Of a DNA stretch of 64,000 bases, positions 1 through 8,892 are shown piece after piece. The translations under genes and the position numbers were made by a program. The first letter of the stretch is position 1, and the number at the start of each line of letters is the position of its first letter. The DNA is from Terripilifer sp031921685 (lineage in GTDB: Bacteria; Pseudomonadota; Alphaproteobacteria; Rhizobiales; Beijerinckiaceae), in the NCBI RefSeq assembly GCF_031921685.1, contig NZ_JAPDHU010000002.1, positions 1,116,001 to 1,180,000 of the forward strand, written 5' to 3'. The notes beneath the pieces were generated by a model. It was not told where the DNA came from. It saw only the letters and a list, made by a program, of their open reading frames with translations, and did not search any database.

Positions 1-390
1 GCGCGTCTCGATTGGGTCAAAAGCGGGCAGATCAAGATCCTGCTGCAACTGGCGCTGACGGGCCATCCCGACCTTGAAGGCATTCCGCTCGTCACCGATC
101 TGGCCAAGACCGACGAACAGCGCGCCGCGATCCAATTGGTGTTCTCGTCGCAGGACATCGCCCGGCCCTATATCGCACCGCCCGGCACCCCGCCGCAGAT
201 CGTCGATCTGTGGCGTCGGGCTTTCCAGGAGACCATGACCGATCCGGCTTTCCAGGCGGACCTGGGCAAGATGAATCTCGATTCCGCCGGGGCGAAAAGC
301 GGCGGCGAGGTGGAGGCGCTGATCGAGCGGTTATACGCCACCTCGCCGGACGTGTTGAGCAAGGTCAACCGCTGGATGGACTTGAAATAG
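1..390 (+). CDS. TctC/Bug-family periplasmic solute-binding protein, C-terminal part
   Basis: The window opens inside this gene. The frame is open from base 1 and ends at TAG 388-390, giving about 129 C-terminal residues. The segment IAPPGTPPQIVDLWRRAF followed by an 'F..DL.K..LD' stretch and a terminal helix is typical of the second lobe of Bug/TctC binding proteins, which feed tripartite tricarboxylate transporters or act as orphan sensors. The 5' end, signal peptide and any tctA/tctB partners lie outside the window. The family call is by recognition of this C-terminal pattern; the ligand cannot be inferred. Confidence 0.75.
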   Translation, partial: ARLDWVKSGQIKILLQLALTGHPDLEGIPLVTDLAKTDEQRAAIQLVFSSQDIARPYIAPPGTPPQIVDLWRRAFQETMTDPAFQADLGKMNLDSAGAKSGGEVEALIERLYATSPDVLSKVNRWMDLK

Positions 391-610
391 GACGTCGGCG
401 TCACCGGCGTCCGGGTGAAAATCGCCAAATTTCACACTCACATACCCATGATTTGCAAAAGCCGTCCCCATCCACAAAAGACCGGTAAATTCGCTAAAAT
501 CTTAATGAATTGAGCAAGGTACGATTTACCTGAATCGGTAAACCTGCCCCTCAATCGCAGTTGCGTCGTTCTCGCGATTCGGACTATCCACCCCGCGAAA
601 AGTGGCAGTA

Positions 611-1072
611 ATGATAACGAAATCAATGGTTGCGCTTGTCGTCGAAGACGATTCAAGCTTCCGCGAAGTCATGGCTTTCATGCTCCGGCGAATGGGCTTC
701 AAGCGCGTTTCCCTGGCCTCCGATGTGGAAATGGCCTGGGATATTTTAACCAAGTCCCGGGTCGACATCGTCATCTCGGACTGGAACATGGAGCCCGCCA
801 TGGGCATCGACCTGTTGCGCTCGGTGCGGGCCGATCGGGTGCTGGCCAAAAAACCCTTCATCATGATGACGGCCAACATGTCGCTCGACTATTGGCAGAC
901 GGCCATCACGGCGGGGGCCAGCGACTTCCTGTGCAAACCGTTCAACCTTAAACAATTGCAGGACACGGTCACGCTTGTCCTGGCGCAGGAGCGGCGCGCC
1001 AAAGCCAAACGCGAAACCACCGAGGCACCGCCACCCCGACCTCTGCAAAAACCGCATTTCTCGCCGTCCTGA
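611..1072 (+). CDS. single-domain (CheY-like) response regulator
   Basis: A stand-alone receiver domain of about 153 residues with no output domain. The acidic pair is in VVEDDSS near the N-terminus, the phospho-acceptor Asp is in DIVISDWNMEP, the conserved Thr is in MMTAN and the Lys is in CKPF, so all phosphorylation residues are present. The C-terminal 25 or so residues are basic then proline-rich, and probably disordered. ATG 611 is chosen; GTG 602 and ATG 626 are in-frame alternatives and none has a strong ribosome binding site. No histidine kinase is adjacent, so the cognate kinase is unknown. The role is probably protein-protein signalling rather than DNA binding. Confidence 0.85.
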   Translation: MITKSMVALVVEDDSSFREVMAFMLRRMGFKRVSLASDVEMAWDILTKSRVDIVISDWNMEPAMGIDLLRSVRADRVLAKKPFIMMTANMSLDYWQTAITAGASDFLCKPFNLKQLQDTVTLVLAQERRAKAKRETTEAPPPRPLQKPHFSPS

Positions 1073-1156
1073 TACGCGGTTAACGCTTTGGACGTGGGCA
1101 GCACAGCGGTCTAATGTGCCGGCGCATTACAGTGCCGACATTGAGGATTCTCCGTT

Positions 1157-2632
1157 TTGGACCGCAGCCTACTCACCGCGCTTATCGTGGCCTCGGCGCT
1201 GCTCATGGAGAATCTCGACAGCACGGTCATCTCAACGTCCTTGCCGCTGATCGCCGCCGATCTGGGGACCAGCCCCCTGTCCCTGAAGCTGGCGATGACG
1301 TCCTACATGCTGTCCCTGGCGGTGTTCATTCCAGCCAGCGGCTGGGTTGCCGATCGTTTCGGCGCCCGCAACGTCTTCCGGGTCGCGCTCGTCATTTTCA
1401 TCGTCGGTTCGATCCTGTCCGGGCTGTCGCAATCGCTGGAGCAATTGGTCGTATGCCGCGTCATCCAGGGGATAGGCGGCTCGATGATGACGCCTGTGGG
1501 ACGGCTCATCGTGCTGCGCTCGGTGCCGCGCTCACAGATGATCGAGGCGTTCACCTGGCTGACCTTTCCCGCCATGGTCGGGCCGATGCTCGGGCCCCCG
1601 GTCGGCGGCTTCATCTCCACTTATTTCCACTGGCGCTGGATTTTCTTCATCAACGTTCCCATCGCCATCCTCGGGGCGATCCTGGTGACGAAGTACATCG
1701 CCGACGTGCGCGAGGAGAAGCCCGGCGATTTCGACTTCAAGGGCTTCATTCTCACCGGATTGGGCTTCACTGGCGTCGTCTTCGGCTTCTCGCTCGCCGG
1801 CGGCCATTTCATCTCCGCCGGTCCCAACATCCTGCTGGTGCTGGCCGGCCTCGGCTTTCTTGGCCTTTACGTCCGCCACGCCCGCACCCATCCCAATCCA
1901 CTGCTCGACCTCAGCCTGTTCCAACTGGTCACGTTTCGCCGCGCCATCCTCGGCGGCACTATTTTCCGCCTCTGCATGGGCGCGGTGCCCTTCCTCCTGC
2001 CGCTGATGCTGCAACTGGGCTTTGGCCTGTCGCCGTTTCATTCCGGCCTGCTGACTTTCGTCAGCGCCATCGGCGCCCTGTTCATGAAGGTCGCCTCGGG
2101 CTGGGTGCTGCGCACCTTCGGCTTCCGCAACACGCTCATCGTCAACGGCATCGTCTGCGCCGCCACATTCGCCGTCAACGCGCTGTTCACCCCGGCGACG
2201 CCGCATGTGATCCTGCTGTCGATTTTCCTTGTCGGCGGTTTCTTCCGATCCCTGCAGTTCACCACGCTCAACGGCCTGGTTTTCTCCGACGTCGATAGCG
2301 CCCGCATGAGCAATGCCACCGGCATCAACGCCACCAGCCAGCAGATCGCCGCCTCCGGCGGGATCGCACTTGGCGCCATCTTCGTGGAAATGACCCAGTT
2401 CGCCCGCGGCGAAAGCGCCCTCACCCCGGATATTTTCGCCCCCGCCTTCCTGGGGTTGGGTGTGCTGATGCTGTTGTCGATCGTGATCTACCTGCGGCTG
2501 CCGCCCGATGCCGGCGAGGGCCTCGCCGGCCCCTCGAAACGGCACCTCCCCGCCGACCGGGATCAGCCGGCGGCGCAGGCGCCGAACCCCGCGCCAACGC
2601 CAGCATCGACCCCTGCCCCCACCCCGGCCTGA
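1157..2632 (+). CDS. MFS transporter, DHA2 (14-TM) drug-efflux family
   Basis: A 491-residue polytopic inner-membrane protein. The N-terminal motif ENLDSTVISTSLP matches the 'LD.TVVN.ALP' signature of the DHA2 family, followed by WVADRFGARNVF (motif A) and a GGSMMTPVGRL-type motif C region. These proteins act as proton-driven multidrug exporters. The TTG at 1157 is preceded by GAGGA at about 1143, a reasonable spacing, so it is kept as start; ATG 1205 would lose the first part of TM1. The last 30 or so residues are a Pro/Ala repeat tail (APTP units), probably disordered. The substrate is unknown. The gene stands alone, separated from tyrS by about 90 bp. Confidence 0.85.
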   Translation: MDRSLLTALIVASALLMENLDSTVISTSLPLIAADLGTSPLSLKLAMTSYMLSLAVFIPASGWVADRFGARNVFRVALVIFIVGSILSGLSQSLEQLVVCRVIQGIGGSMMTPVGRLIVLRSVPRSQMIEAFTWLTFPAMVGPMLGPPVGGFISTYFHWRWIFFINVPIAILGAILVTKYIADVREEKPGDFDFKGFILTGLGFTGVVFGFSLAGGHFISAGPNILLVLAGLGFLGLYVRHARTHPNPLLDLSLFQLVTFRRAILGGTIFRLCMGAVPFLLPLMLQLGFGLSPFHSGLLTFVSAIGALFMKVASGWVLRTFGFRNTLIVNGIVCAATFAVNALFTPATPHVILLSIFLVGGFFRSLQFTTLNGLVFSDVDSARMSNATGINATSQQIAASGGIALGAIFVEMTQFARGESALTPDIFAPAFLGLGVLMLLSIVIYLRLPPDAGEGLAGPSKRHLPADRDQPAAQAPNPAPTPASTPAPTPA

Positions 2633-2724
2633 GCCGCGCCAACACCATTGCACTCGGGCCTTTTGCCGCCTAAACACCCGCATTCGCGCGCTAATCTTTG
2701 AAAGTGAGCGCCAAAGAGGTTCCC

Positions 2725-3987
2725 ATGTCCGCCGAATTCCGCCCGAAATCCGATTTTCTCTCCGTTCTGCTGGAGCGCGGCTACGTGCACCAGTGCTCGG
2801 ATTTCGCGGGCGTCGACGAAAAGGCGAAGGCAGGCGAACTCATCACCTATGTCGGCTATGACTGCACGGCCCCCTCCCTGCACATCGGCCATCTGCTGCC
2901 GACCATGATGATGCACTGGTTGCAGAAGACCGGCGCCGGCAAGCCGATCCCCTTGATGGGCGGCGGCACCACCCGCGTCGGCGACCCCTCGGGCAAGGAC
3001 GAAAGCCGCAAGCTTCTGCCGATCGAGACCATCGACGCCAACAAGGCCGAGATCCGCAAGACCTTCTCCCGTTTCCTGACCTTCGGCGAGGGCAAGACCG
3101 ACGCCTACATGTCCGACAATGCGGAATGGCTGACGGCGCTCAACTACATCGACTTCCTGCGCGATGTCGGTCGCCACTTCTCGGTCAACCGCATGCTGTC
3201 GATGGATTCCGTCGCCATGCGCCTCGAACGCGACCAGGAACTGTCGTTCATCGAATTCAACTACATGTGCCTGCAAGCCTATGACTTCGTCGAACTGAAC
3301 CGGCGCTACGGCTGCATCCTGCAGATGGGCGGTTCGGACCAGTGGGGCAATATCGTCACCGGCATCGATCTCGGCCGCCGCATGGGCACGCCGCAGCTCT
3401 ATGCGCTCACCGCGCCGCTTCTGACCACGGCGTCGGGCGCCAAAATGGGCAAGACCGCTTCTGGCGCCGTCTGGCTCAACGGCGACATGCTGAGCCCCTA
3501 TGACTACTGGCAATACTGGCGCAACACCGAAGACGGCGACGTCGGCCGCTTCATGCGCCTGTTCACCGACCTGCCGCTCGACGAGATCGCGCGCCTCGAA
3601 AAACTCGGGGGCGCCGAGATCAACGAGGCCAAGAAAATCCTCGCCAACGAAGCGACCGCCTTGATGCACGGCCGCGACGCCGCCGAACAGGCAGCCGAGA
3701 CGGCACGCAAGACGTTTGAAGAAGGCGTCGCCGCCGATACGCTGCCGACTGTCACGATCTCTGCGGCAGAGTTCGACGCGGGCGTTGGTGTGCTGACAGC
3801 TTTCGTGAAGGCCGGCCTCGTCGCCTCCACCGGCGAAGCGCGCCGCCAGATCAAGGCGGGCGGCCTGCGCGTCAACGACGTGGCCGTCAGCGATGAACGC
3901 GCGGTCCTGACGCGCGATCAGCTCGTCAACGGCGCCGTCAAACTGTCGCTCGGCAAGAAGAAGCACGTCCTGCTGCGGCCGGAGTAA
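2725..3987 (+). CDS. tyrS: tyrosyl-tRNA synthetase
   Basis: A 420-residue class I aminoacyl-tRNA synthetase that charges tRNA-Tyr; the length is normal for the bacterial enzyme. The HIGH motif is at residues 53-56 (SLHIGHLLP) and the KMSKS-equivalent KMGKT is at 240-244, a form usual for bacterial TyrRS. The GGSDQWGNI tyrosine-site segment is present and an S4 RNA-binding domain occupies the last 70 residues (GEARRQIKAGGLRVN). ATG 2725 is preceded by AGAGG with good spacing. An upstream TTG at 2698 is in frame but would add a nine-residue non-family extension. The gene is convergent with the AsmA-like gene, only 9 bp away. Confidence 0.97.
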   Translation: MSAEFRPKSDFLSVLLERGYVHQCSDFAGVDEKAKAGELITYVGYDCTAPSLHIGHLLPTMMMHWLQKTGAGKPIPLMGGGTTRVGDPSGKDESRKLLPIETIDANKAEIRKTFSRFLTFGEGKTDAYMSDNAEWLTALNYIDFLRDVGRHFSVNRMLSMDSVAMRLERDQELSFIEFNYMCLQAYDFVELNRRYGCILQMGGSDQWGNIVTGIDLGRRMGTPQLYALTAPLLTTASGAKMGKTASGAVWLNGDMLSPYDYWQYWRNTEDGDVGRFMRLFTDLPLDEIARLEKLGGAEINEAKKILANEATALMHGRDAAEQAAETARKTFEEGVAADTLPTVTISAAEFDAGVGVLTAFVKAGLVASTGEARRQIKAGGLRVNDVAVSDERAVLTRDQLVNGAVKLSLGKKKHVLLRPE

Positions 3988-3996
3988 ACACGCCCG

Positions 3997-6900
3997 TCAC
4001 TGCCCGGGCGTGATCGACATCGGCATGGACGGCTGGCGCGAACGCTGCGGCACAGCGGCTGGCGGTGCCGGCGTCTGCGATCCCTCGATGGCGCCGAAGA
4101 TCTTGCGGATGAACCCGGGCGCGATTGCCGACAGCGGATTGATGTTGAGGGTCGGCGCGCTGGCCGGCCCCGACACGCGAAAGTTGACGCCGAACAGACC
4201 TTCGTTCGTGCCGCCGCCGAGCAGCGGTCCGAACAGCGGCACTTTCGAGAACAGATTGTTGACGCCATAGGCCGGCACGAACGTGCCGCTCATGTTCACG
4301 CGATTACGCGGATAGTCGATCATGCCTTCCAGCGTCATGCCGATCGAGGGACCGTTGATAATCGCTTCGCGAACGTCGATGCGCCCGTCGTTCTTGCGGA
4401 AGGTGACAGCGAGGCGGTTGAAGCCGACGGCACTCGCATCGAGCTGCGCCGCCCGTTCCTCACCGCGCTGCGGCACGCCTTCCTGCAACAGGCGGCCGAG
4501 AGCCGGTTCGTTGCGCAGAACGAAATCGCGCACCGACAGCGCCCCGGCGACATTCTCGCCAAAACCTTGCGTGACGAGCGTGAGCTGACCGCCCTCCATG
4601 CGCTTGTAGTAGTCGAAGAAGGACAGCAAGGAGCCACCGTCATTGGTCCGCACGGTCACCTGCGGCTCGCCTTCGTCGCGGCTCATGCCGACCGTCACGG
4701 GCGCGCGGCCGGAGCGGGCCGTCATCTTGAGATCGCGCAGCGTGTTGCCCTTGCGGATCAGCCGCAGATCGACATTGGCGAGCGACTGACCGTTATAGCC
4801 GGTCACCAGCCCTGCCTTGAGATCGAGATCGACGCCGCCGCTGCTGCGCCCCTGCCCTTCGTTGGCCTGCTGCAATAAGGGCCGTGCATCGAAGACATTG
4901 CCACGCGCGACGATCTTGAGACCGTCGTCACCAAGCTGAATGTCGGCGCGCATGTCATCGCCCGGCGAAAGCTTGATCTGGCTCAGGCGGGCACCCTGGA
5001 AGCTGCCGCCGCCATCGAGATCGATCTGGCCTTGCGCCGAGAACGTGCCGCCATCGAAGGCCAGTTGCTGCAGTTGAATCTTGTCCTGATCGCCCGTGAG
5101 CGTGAAGGTCGCCTTGGAGGCACGCCCCGCCGGCTTGCCGACACCGGGGATCGGCAGATTGATCGCGGTCTTCTGCAAGTCGAGTTCGACGCTGCCGCGT
5201 TGCTTGTCGCTTTGACCGAGCAAGGCGGTCAAACGCACACCCACAGGCCCCGAGAGATAGGCATCGGTGGACCATCCCTGCTTGGCCCGGGCAGCGTCGT
5301 CGAGCACGAAGGACACCGTCGCTTCCGCTGCTCCGCGATTGGCCTGGCGCATATCGATCTTCGCGGTCGTGCCGAAGAGGCGGCCTTGTCCGGAAGCCGT
5401 CATGCCCTTGCTGTCGGCCGTGACCGTCAGCGTGCCTTGATCCAGCCGCTCTTTGCCAACGAACTTATCGATAGTGAGATTGCTGACCTGTTGCCAGACG
5501 CGGATCTCAGGATCGCCGCCTGGCGCCTCGTGCCCCAGGCGCATGTCGATCACCGCCTTGCCATCGACTTGTCCCTTGATCGTGGCGGGATCGATCGGCA
5601 CGCCACCGTAGGATTTCAGCGCATCGCGCGAAATGAAATCCATGACGGCATCGACGGTGCCGCTATATTGCAGGTTCACCGAGGCGGGAAAAACCCATTT
5701 GGTCTGATCGGGAATCTCGAACTTCGCCGAATTGAGTGTCAGCTTGCGGCCCTGCGCCAGATCGACCTGTCCCTGGTTCGCGGCGAACGACGTGCTCTTG
5801 CCGGTGACGCGGCCGCTTCCCACGAGGCGCGACAACGGCGGTGCGCCAGTCAGATAATCGAACACGCCGTCGGAGACGGTGAACTCGACGTTCAAGGCCT
5901 GTTCGGGCACGGGATGGCCGGCACGCAAGGCTTCCATCGCATCCGGATCGAGATTGACGCGCACCGAACCCGTATCGAGTTGGCCGCCGATTAAATGTTG
6001 CAGCAGAAAGGTGCGCGTTTCCGGCGCCGCGAACGTCGGCCACAGCCGCATGACCGTGCGCACCGGCGTCTTCTGCATGTCGGCGGAGAGCGCCAGCCGA
6101 TGCTCGCCTTCCCGCCAGCCCCCCTGGGCGGTGAGCACCATCGAGAGCGCCGGCCCGGAGACATTGAACTGATCGATCGACCATGTCTGCGCGGCTGGAT
6201 TGACGGTGAGCGCCAACTGGCCCCGCTCAATGACGATGTCGGTTTCCTTCGGCCGCTCGGGACCGAACTGGCCGGGCGCAATGTCGACATTGGCGCGCCA
6301 AGCGTCTTCGCCGGGCTTCGGCGGGAAGACCGTTCCGGAGAAGCCCAGTTTGGTGCCGCCAGCGAGAAAGCGCGTGCCGGTCAAGGCAAAGTTCTGTTGA
6401 TCCGGCTGCCAGGCGAAGGATCCATTGATCGCGCTCACCGGGATCGGCTCATGATCGGGGTGCTGCAGCACGAAGAAGCCGCCGCCGGTCTGATATTCAC
6501 CCGTCGCCTCGTAAAGCGCGCCATCCTTGCCGATGGCGAAACGCGCCTTGCCCGAAAGCGGCATGTCGAAATCGAAAGGCAGATCGCGCAGGCCCGCAGC
6601 TAAAGCGATGTCATCGAGCGAGATATCGCGCATCGCCATCTCGAGGCGCGCGGCCCCATCGACACCGTCGCCGCTGAAGCCGGCGGCCTTGATGCGCACT
6701 TCGCGCTGCCGCGGCCCGTCTTCAGCGCTGACTTGCAGATCGGCACCTTCGCTCGACTTATCAAAAGACAAGGAGAGGTTGTTGAATCGATTCTTCACGC
6801 CGGTGCGCTGATCTTCGAAGACCATGTGACCGCCAACGATGCCGGCATGTTCGAGATCGCCCAACGGCGAGGCGCCGGCCGTCGCCGCCGCGATGATATG

Positions 6901-7476
6901 CGCGACGACCGAAACCAGACGCGCCTGCGGCGTCGTCAGGGCCGGATCGTCCATGGTCGGCGGTTTCGCCGGCAGGACGATTTCCTTCTCGCCGGCCGAC
7001 AGCGCCACCGTGCCATCGCTGAGCACGGCCAAGCGCAGATTGAGGTCATAGAGATCGAGGCGGCGCGGCCGCGCTTCGCCGCTGGCCAGTCGTAGCGGGT
7101 CGATCGACACCGTGGCGCGTGGCGCACTCACCGCCAGGCCGCCATCCGGGCCACGCAATTCCAGGCGATTGACCGAGAGGACCGGCCCGGTGTCGCTGCT
7201 CTCGATGACCGTATTGCCGAGTTCGACGGCATAGCCGGCCGGCAGCCGCGCATTCATCTCATCTTGAATGCGCCCCGCCAGCCACTCGACCTGGATCGGG
7301 CCCTGGCTCAGCCGCCAGTAGAAATAGCCGCCCGCGCCCAGAACGAGAACGACGAGCAAGGTGACCAAACCGGCACAGAACACCACGCAGCGCCGCGCCA
7401 GACTCGGCCGCGCGCAGCGCACCGGGTTCGCAGGAGCGACATCGCTGGCAGTGGCGGTGTTCGCCTGTTCAGACAA
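3997..7476 (-). CDS. large AsmA-like/YhdP-type envelope protein (DUF3971)
   Basis: A 1159-residue protein with a cytoplasmic N-tail, a single transmembrane helix at about residues 30-52, and then a very long periplasmic beta-rich region of the DUF3971/AsmA_2 type. It ends in the family pattern 'VNFRVSGPASAPTLNINPLSAIAPG', followed by a disordered Pro/Gln tail. YhdP-like members span the periplasm and take part in phospholipid transport to the outer membrane; that role is family knowledge and is not proved here. The start is TTG at 7474-7476 behind GAGAG. It is divergent from bcp and convergent with tyrS. Confidence 0.85.
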   Translation of the reverse strand: MSEQANTATASDVAPANPVRCARPSLARRCVVFCAGLVTLLVVLVLGAGGYFYWRLSQGPIQVEWLAGRIQDEMNARLPAGYAVELGNTVIESSDTGPVLSVNRLELRGPDGGLAVSAPRATVSIDPLRLASGEARPRRLDLYDLNLRLAVLSDGTVALSAGEKEIVLPAKPPTMDDPALTTPQARLVSVVAHIIAAATAGASPLGDLEHAGIVGGHMVFEDQRTGVKNRFNNLSLSFDKSSEGADLQVSAEDGPRQREVRIKAAGFSGDGVDGAARLEMAMRDISLDDIALAAGLRDLPFDFDMPLSGKARFAIGKDGALYEATGEYQTGGGFFVLQHPDHEPIPVSAINGSFAWQPDQQNFALTGTRFLAGGTKLGFSGTVFPPKPGEDAWRANVDIAPGQFGPERPKETDIVIERGQLALTVNPAAQTWSIDQFNVSGPALSMVLTAQGGWREGEHRLALSADMQKTPVRTVMRLWPTFAAPETRTFLLQHLIGGQLDTGSVRVNLDPDAMEALRAGHPVPEQALNVEFTVSDGVFDYLTGAPPLSRLVGSGRVTGKSTSFAANQGQVDLAQGRKLTLNSAKFEIPDQTKWVFPASVNLQYSGTVDAVMDFISRDALKSYGGVPIDPATIKGQVDGKAVIDMRLGHEAPGGDPEIRVWQQVSNLTIDKFVGKERLDQGTLTVTADSKGMTASGQGRLFGTTAKIDMRQANRGAAEATVSFVLDDAARAKQGWSTDAYLSGPVGVRLTALLGQSDKQRGSVELDLQKTAINLPIPGVGKPAGRASKATFTLTGDQDKIQLQQLAFDGGTFSAQGQIDLDGGGSFQGARLSQIKLSPGDDMRADIQLGDDGLKIVARGNVFDARPLLQQANEGQGRSSGGVDLDLKAGLVTGYNGQSLANVDLRLIRKGNTLRDLKMTARSGRAPVTVGMSRDEGEPQVTVRTNDGGSLLSFFDYYKRMEGGQLTLVTQGFGENVAGALSVRDFVLRNEPALGRLLQEGVPQRGEERAAQLDASAVGFNRLAVTFRKNDGRIDVREAIINGPSIGMTLEGMIDYPRNRVNMSGTFVPAYGVNNLFSKVPLFGPLLGGGTNEGLFGVNFRVSGPASAPTLNINPLSAIAPGFIRKIFGAIEGSQTPAPPAAVPQRSRQPSMPMSITPGQ

Positions 7477-7630
7477 TAGCTCTCGTCTCTCGGTTGCGGC
7501 TTACTGCGAAGATAAAGGAATTCGCCACGATTCGTACCCTGATCCTGCATTTGTCTGGCATGGACCTGACACGAGGGGTTCGCTAGCTTCCCGCCCATGT
7601 GCAAGCTCAGTTGAGCGAAAGGATGGCGAA

Positions 7631-8104
7631 ATGACAGCAGCATTACAGGAGGGCGACAAAGCCCCGGCTTTCAACCTGGCCAGCGACGGTGGCGGCAAGG
7701 TCTCGCTCAAGTCCCTCGCCGGCAAGAAGGTCGTGCTCTATTTCTATCCCAAGGACGACACCAGCGGCTGCACCCGCGAGGCGATCGATTTCTCCGGCAT
7801 GAAGAAGGACTTCGCCAAGGCCGACGCCGAAGTGATCGGCGTGTCCCCCGATTCGGTGAAGAGCCACGACAAGTTCAAGGCCAAGCATGATCTTGGCATT
7901 GTGCTCTTGTCCGACGAGGACAAGACCATGCTCGAAGCCTACGGCGTGTGGACGGAAAAGAGCATGTACGGCCGCAAATATATGGGCGTCGAACGTTCCA
8001 CCTTTTTGATTGATAGTAAGGGCAAGATCGCCCGCATCTGGCGGAAAGTGAAAGTAGATGGTCATGCCAAGGAGGTGCTAACCGCCGCCAAGGCGCTCGG
8101 CTAA
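7631..8104 (+). CDS. bcp: thioredoxin-dependent thiol peroxidase, BCP/PrxQ family, lacking the usual resolving cysteine
   Basis: A 157-residue cytoplasmic peroxiredoxin that reduces peroxides with electrons from thioredoxin or similar donors. The peroxidatic Cys is C47 in DDTSGCTREAIDF. In two-cysteine BCPs a second Cys sits five positions later (GCT..AC); here that position is Ile52, so the enzyme should work by a one-Cys mechanism or use a partner thiol. The conserved GVSPDS and ERSTFLID segments are present. The start ATG 7631 has AAAGGA upstream. A longer reading back to 7361 would run antisense into the AsmA-like gene and is not adopted. Confidence 0.95.
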   Translation: MTAALQEGDKAPAFNLASDGGGKVSLKSLAGKKVVLYFYPKDDTSGCTREAIDFSGMKKDFAKADAEVIGVSPDSVKSHDKFKAKHDLGIVLLSDEDKTMLEAYGVWTEKSMYGRKYMGVERSTFLIDSKGKIARIWRKVKVDGHAKEVLTAAKALG

Positions 8105-8125
8105 GAGCACCCGTCCGGAGGTTTG

Positions 8126-8220
8126 GCATGAATGCGTAGCTCTCGCTACAACATGCAGTAAACGCTTCATCTATTTGTTTTTACTTGCTTATTTTGCGTT
8201 CGAGGCGTAGGCCTCGACGC
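8126..8220 (+). promoter_or_regulatory. structured 5' leader of mntP
   Basis: The 119 bases between bcp and mntP contain two clear inverted repeats. The first is a two-part stem: GCATG 8126-8130 with CATGC 8152-8156, enclosing GTAGC 8136-8140 with GCTAC 8145-8149. The second, 8196-8220, has GCGT-T-CGAGGC pairing with GCCTCGACGC around a GTAG loop and ends three bases before ATG 8224, so it would cover the ribosome binding region. There is no U-tract, so it is not an obvious terminator for bcp. mntP genes are often under manganese control, but the conserved core of the yybP-ykoY manganese riboswitch was not found. The regulatory role is inference. Confidence 0.4.
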
Positions 8221-8223
8221 ATC

Positions 8224-8778
8224 ATGTTGCAGACAGCCCTCCTCGCTTTCAGCCTCTCCACGGACGCTTTCGCCGCCTCGGTCGCCAACGGCGCGCGCGC
8301 GCCGAAAATGTCGATCGTACGCACCACCGGCATCGCCGCGAGCTTCGGCGTGCTCGAAGCGCTGGCGCCGCTCATCGGCTATCTGCTTGGCCGCCAGTTC
8401 GCCGGCACCATCGAAAGCATCGACCACTGGATCGCCTTCGGCATTCTCGGCGTCCTGGGCCTGCGCATGATCTGGATGAGCTTCAAGCCCGAAACCCCGA
8501 CCAGTGTCGCGGTGCCCCTGTCGGTCGCCGCCGTCTTCGCGACCGCGCTCGGCACCAGCGTCGACGCCACCGCCGTCGGCGTTACCTTGGCTTTGGTCGA
8601 GACCAATATCGCCTTGACCTTGCTCGCGATCGGCTTCGTCACCTTCGCCATGACCTGGATCGGCCTGCATCTCGGCCGTGAGATCGGTCGCCGCGCCGGC
8701 GCCTGGGCCGAACGCCTGGGCGGTTTCGGCCTGATCGCCATCGGCGGCAACATCCTGTTCACCCACCTGATGGCCTAA
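8224..8778 (+). CDS. mntP: MntP-type manganese efflux pump
   Basis: A 184-residue integral membrane protein with six predicted helices. The N-terminal FSLSTDAFAASVANGAR and the internal repeat TALGTSVDATAVGVTLA each carry the membrane Asp typical of MntP, and IDHWIAFGILGVLGLRMI matches the central helices of the E. coli protein. Family members export Mn2+ to limit toxicity. ATG 8224 matches the family N-terminus. The adjacent upstream peroxidase could reflect a shared metal/oxidative-stress context, but the genes are separated by a structured leader and need not be co-transcribed. Confidence 0.92.
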   Translation: MLQTALLAFSLSTDAFAASVANGARAPKMSIVRTTGIAASFGVLEALAPLIGYLLGRQFAGTIESIDHWIAFGILGVLGLRMIWMSFKPETPTSVAVPLSVAAVFATALGTSVDATAVGVTLALVETNIALTLLAIGFVTFAMTWIGLHLGREIGRRAGAWAERLGGFGLIAIGGNILFTHLMA

Positions 8779-8892
8779 ACGATCTAGGCCCCTCGCTAAT
8801 CCCTTGTTTTAGGCCCGTTTCTCAAAAATTAACCCTAACAATGTCTAATCAAACTCGCTGATCGCGCTTTGTTGAGCGCCGGAGTTTGGTTG

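Noticed and set aside
8105..8223. yybP-ykoY manganese riboswitch before mntP
   Set aside because: Hairpins are present, but the conserved loop sequences of that class are not recognisable.
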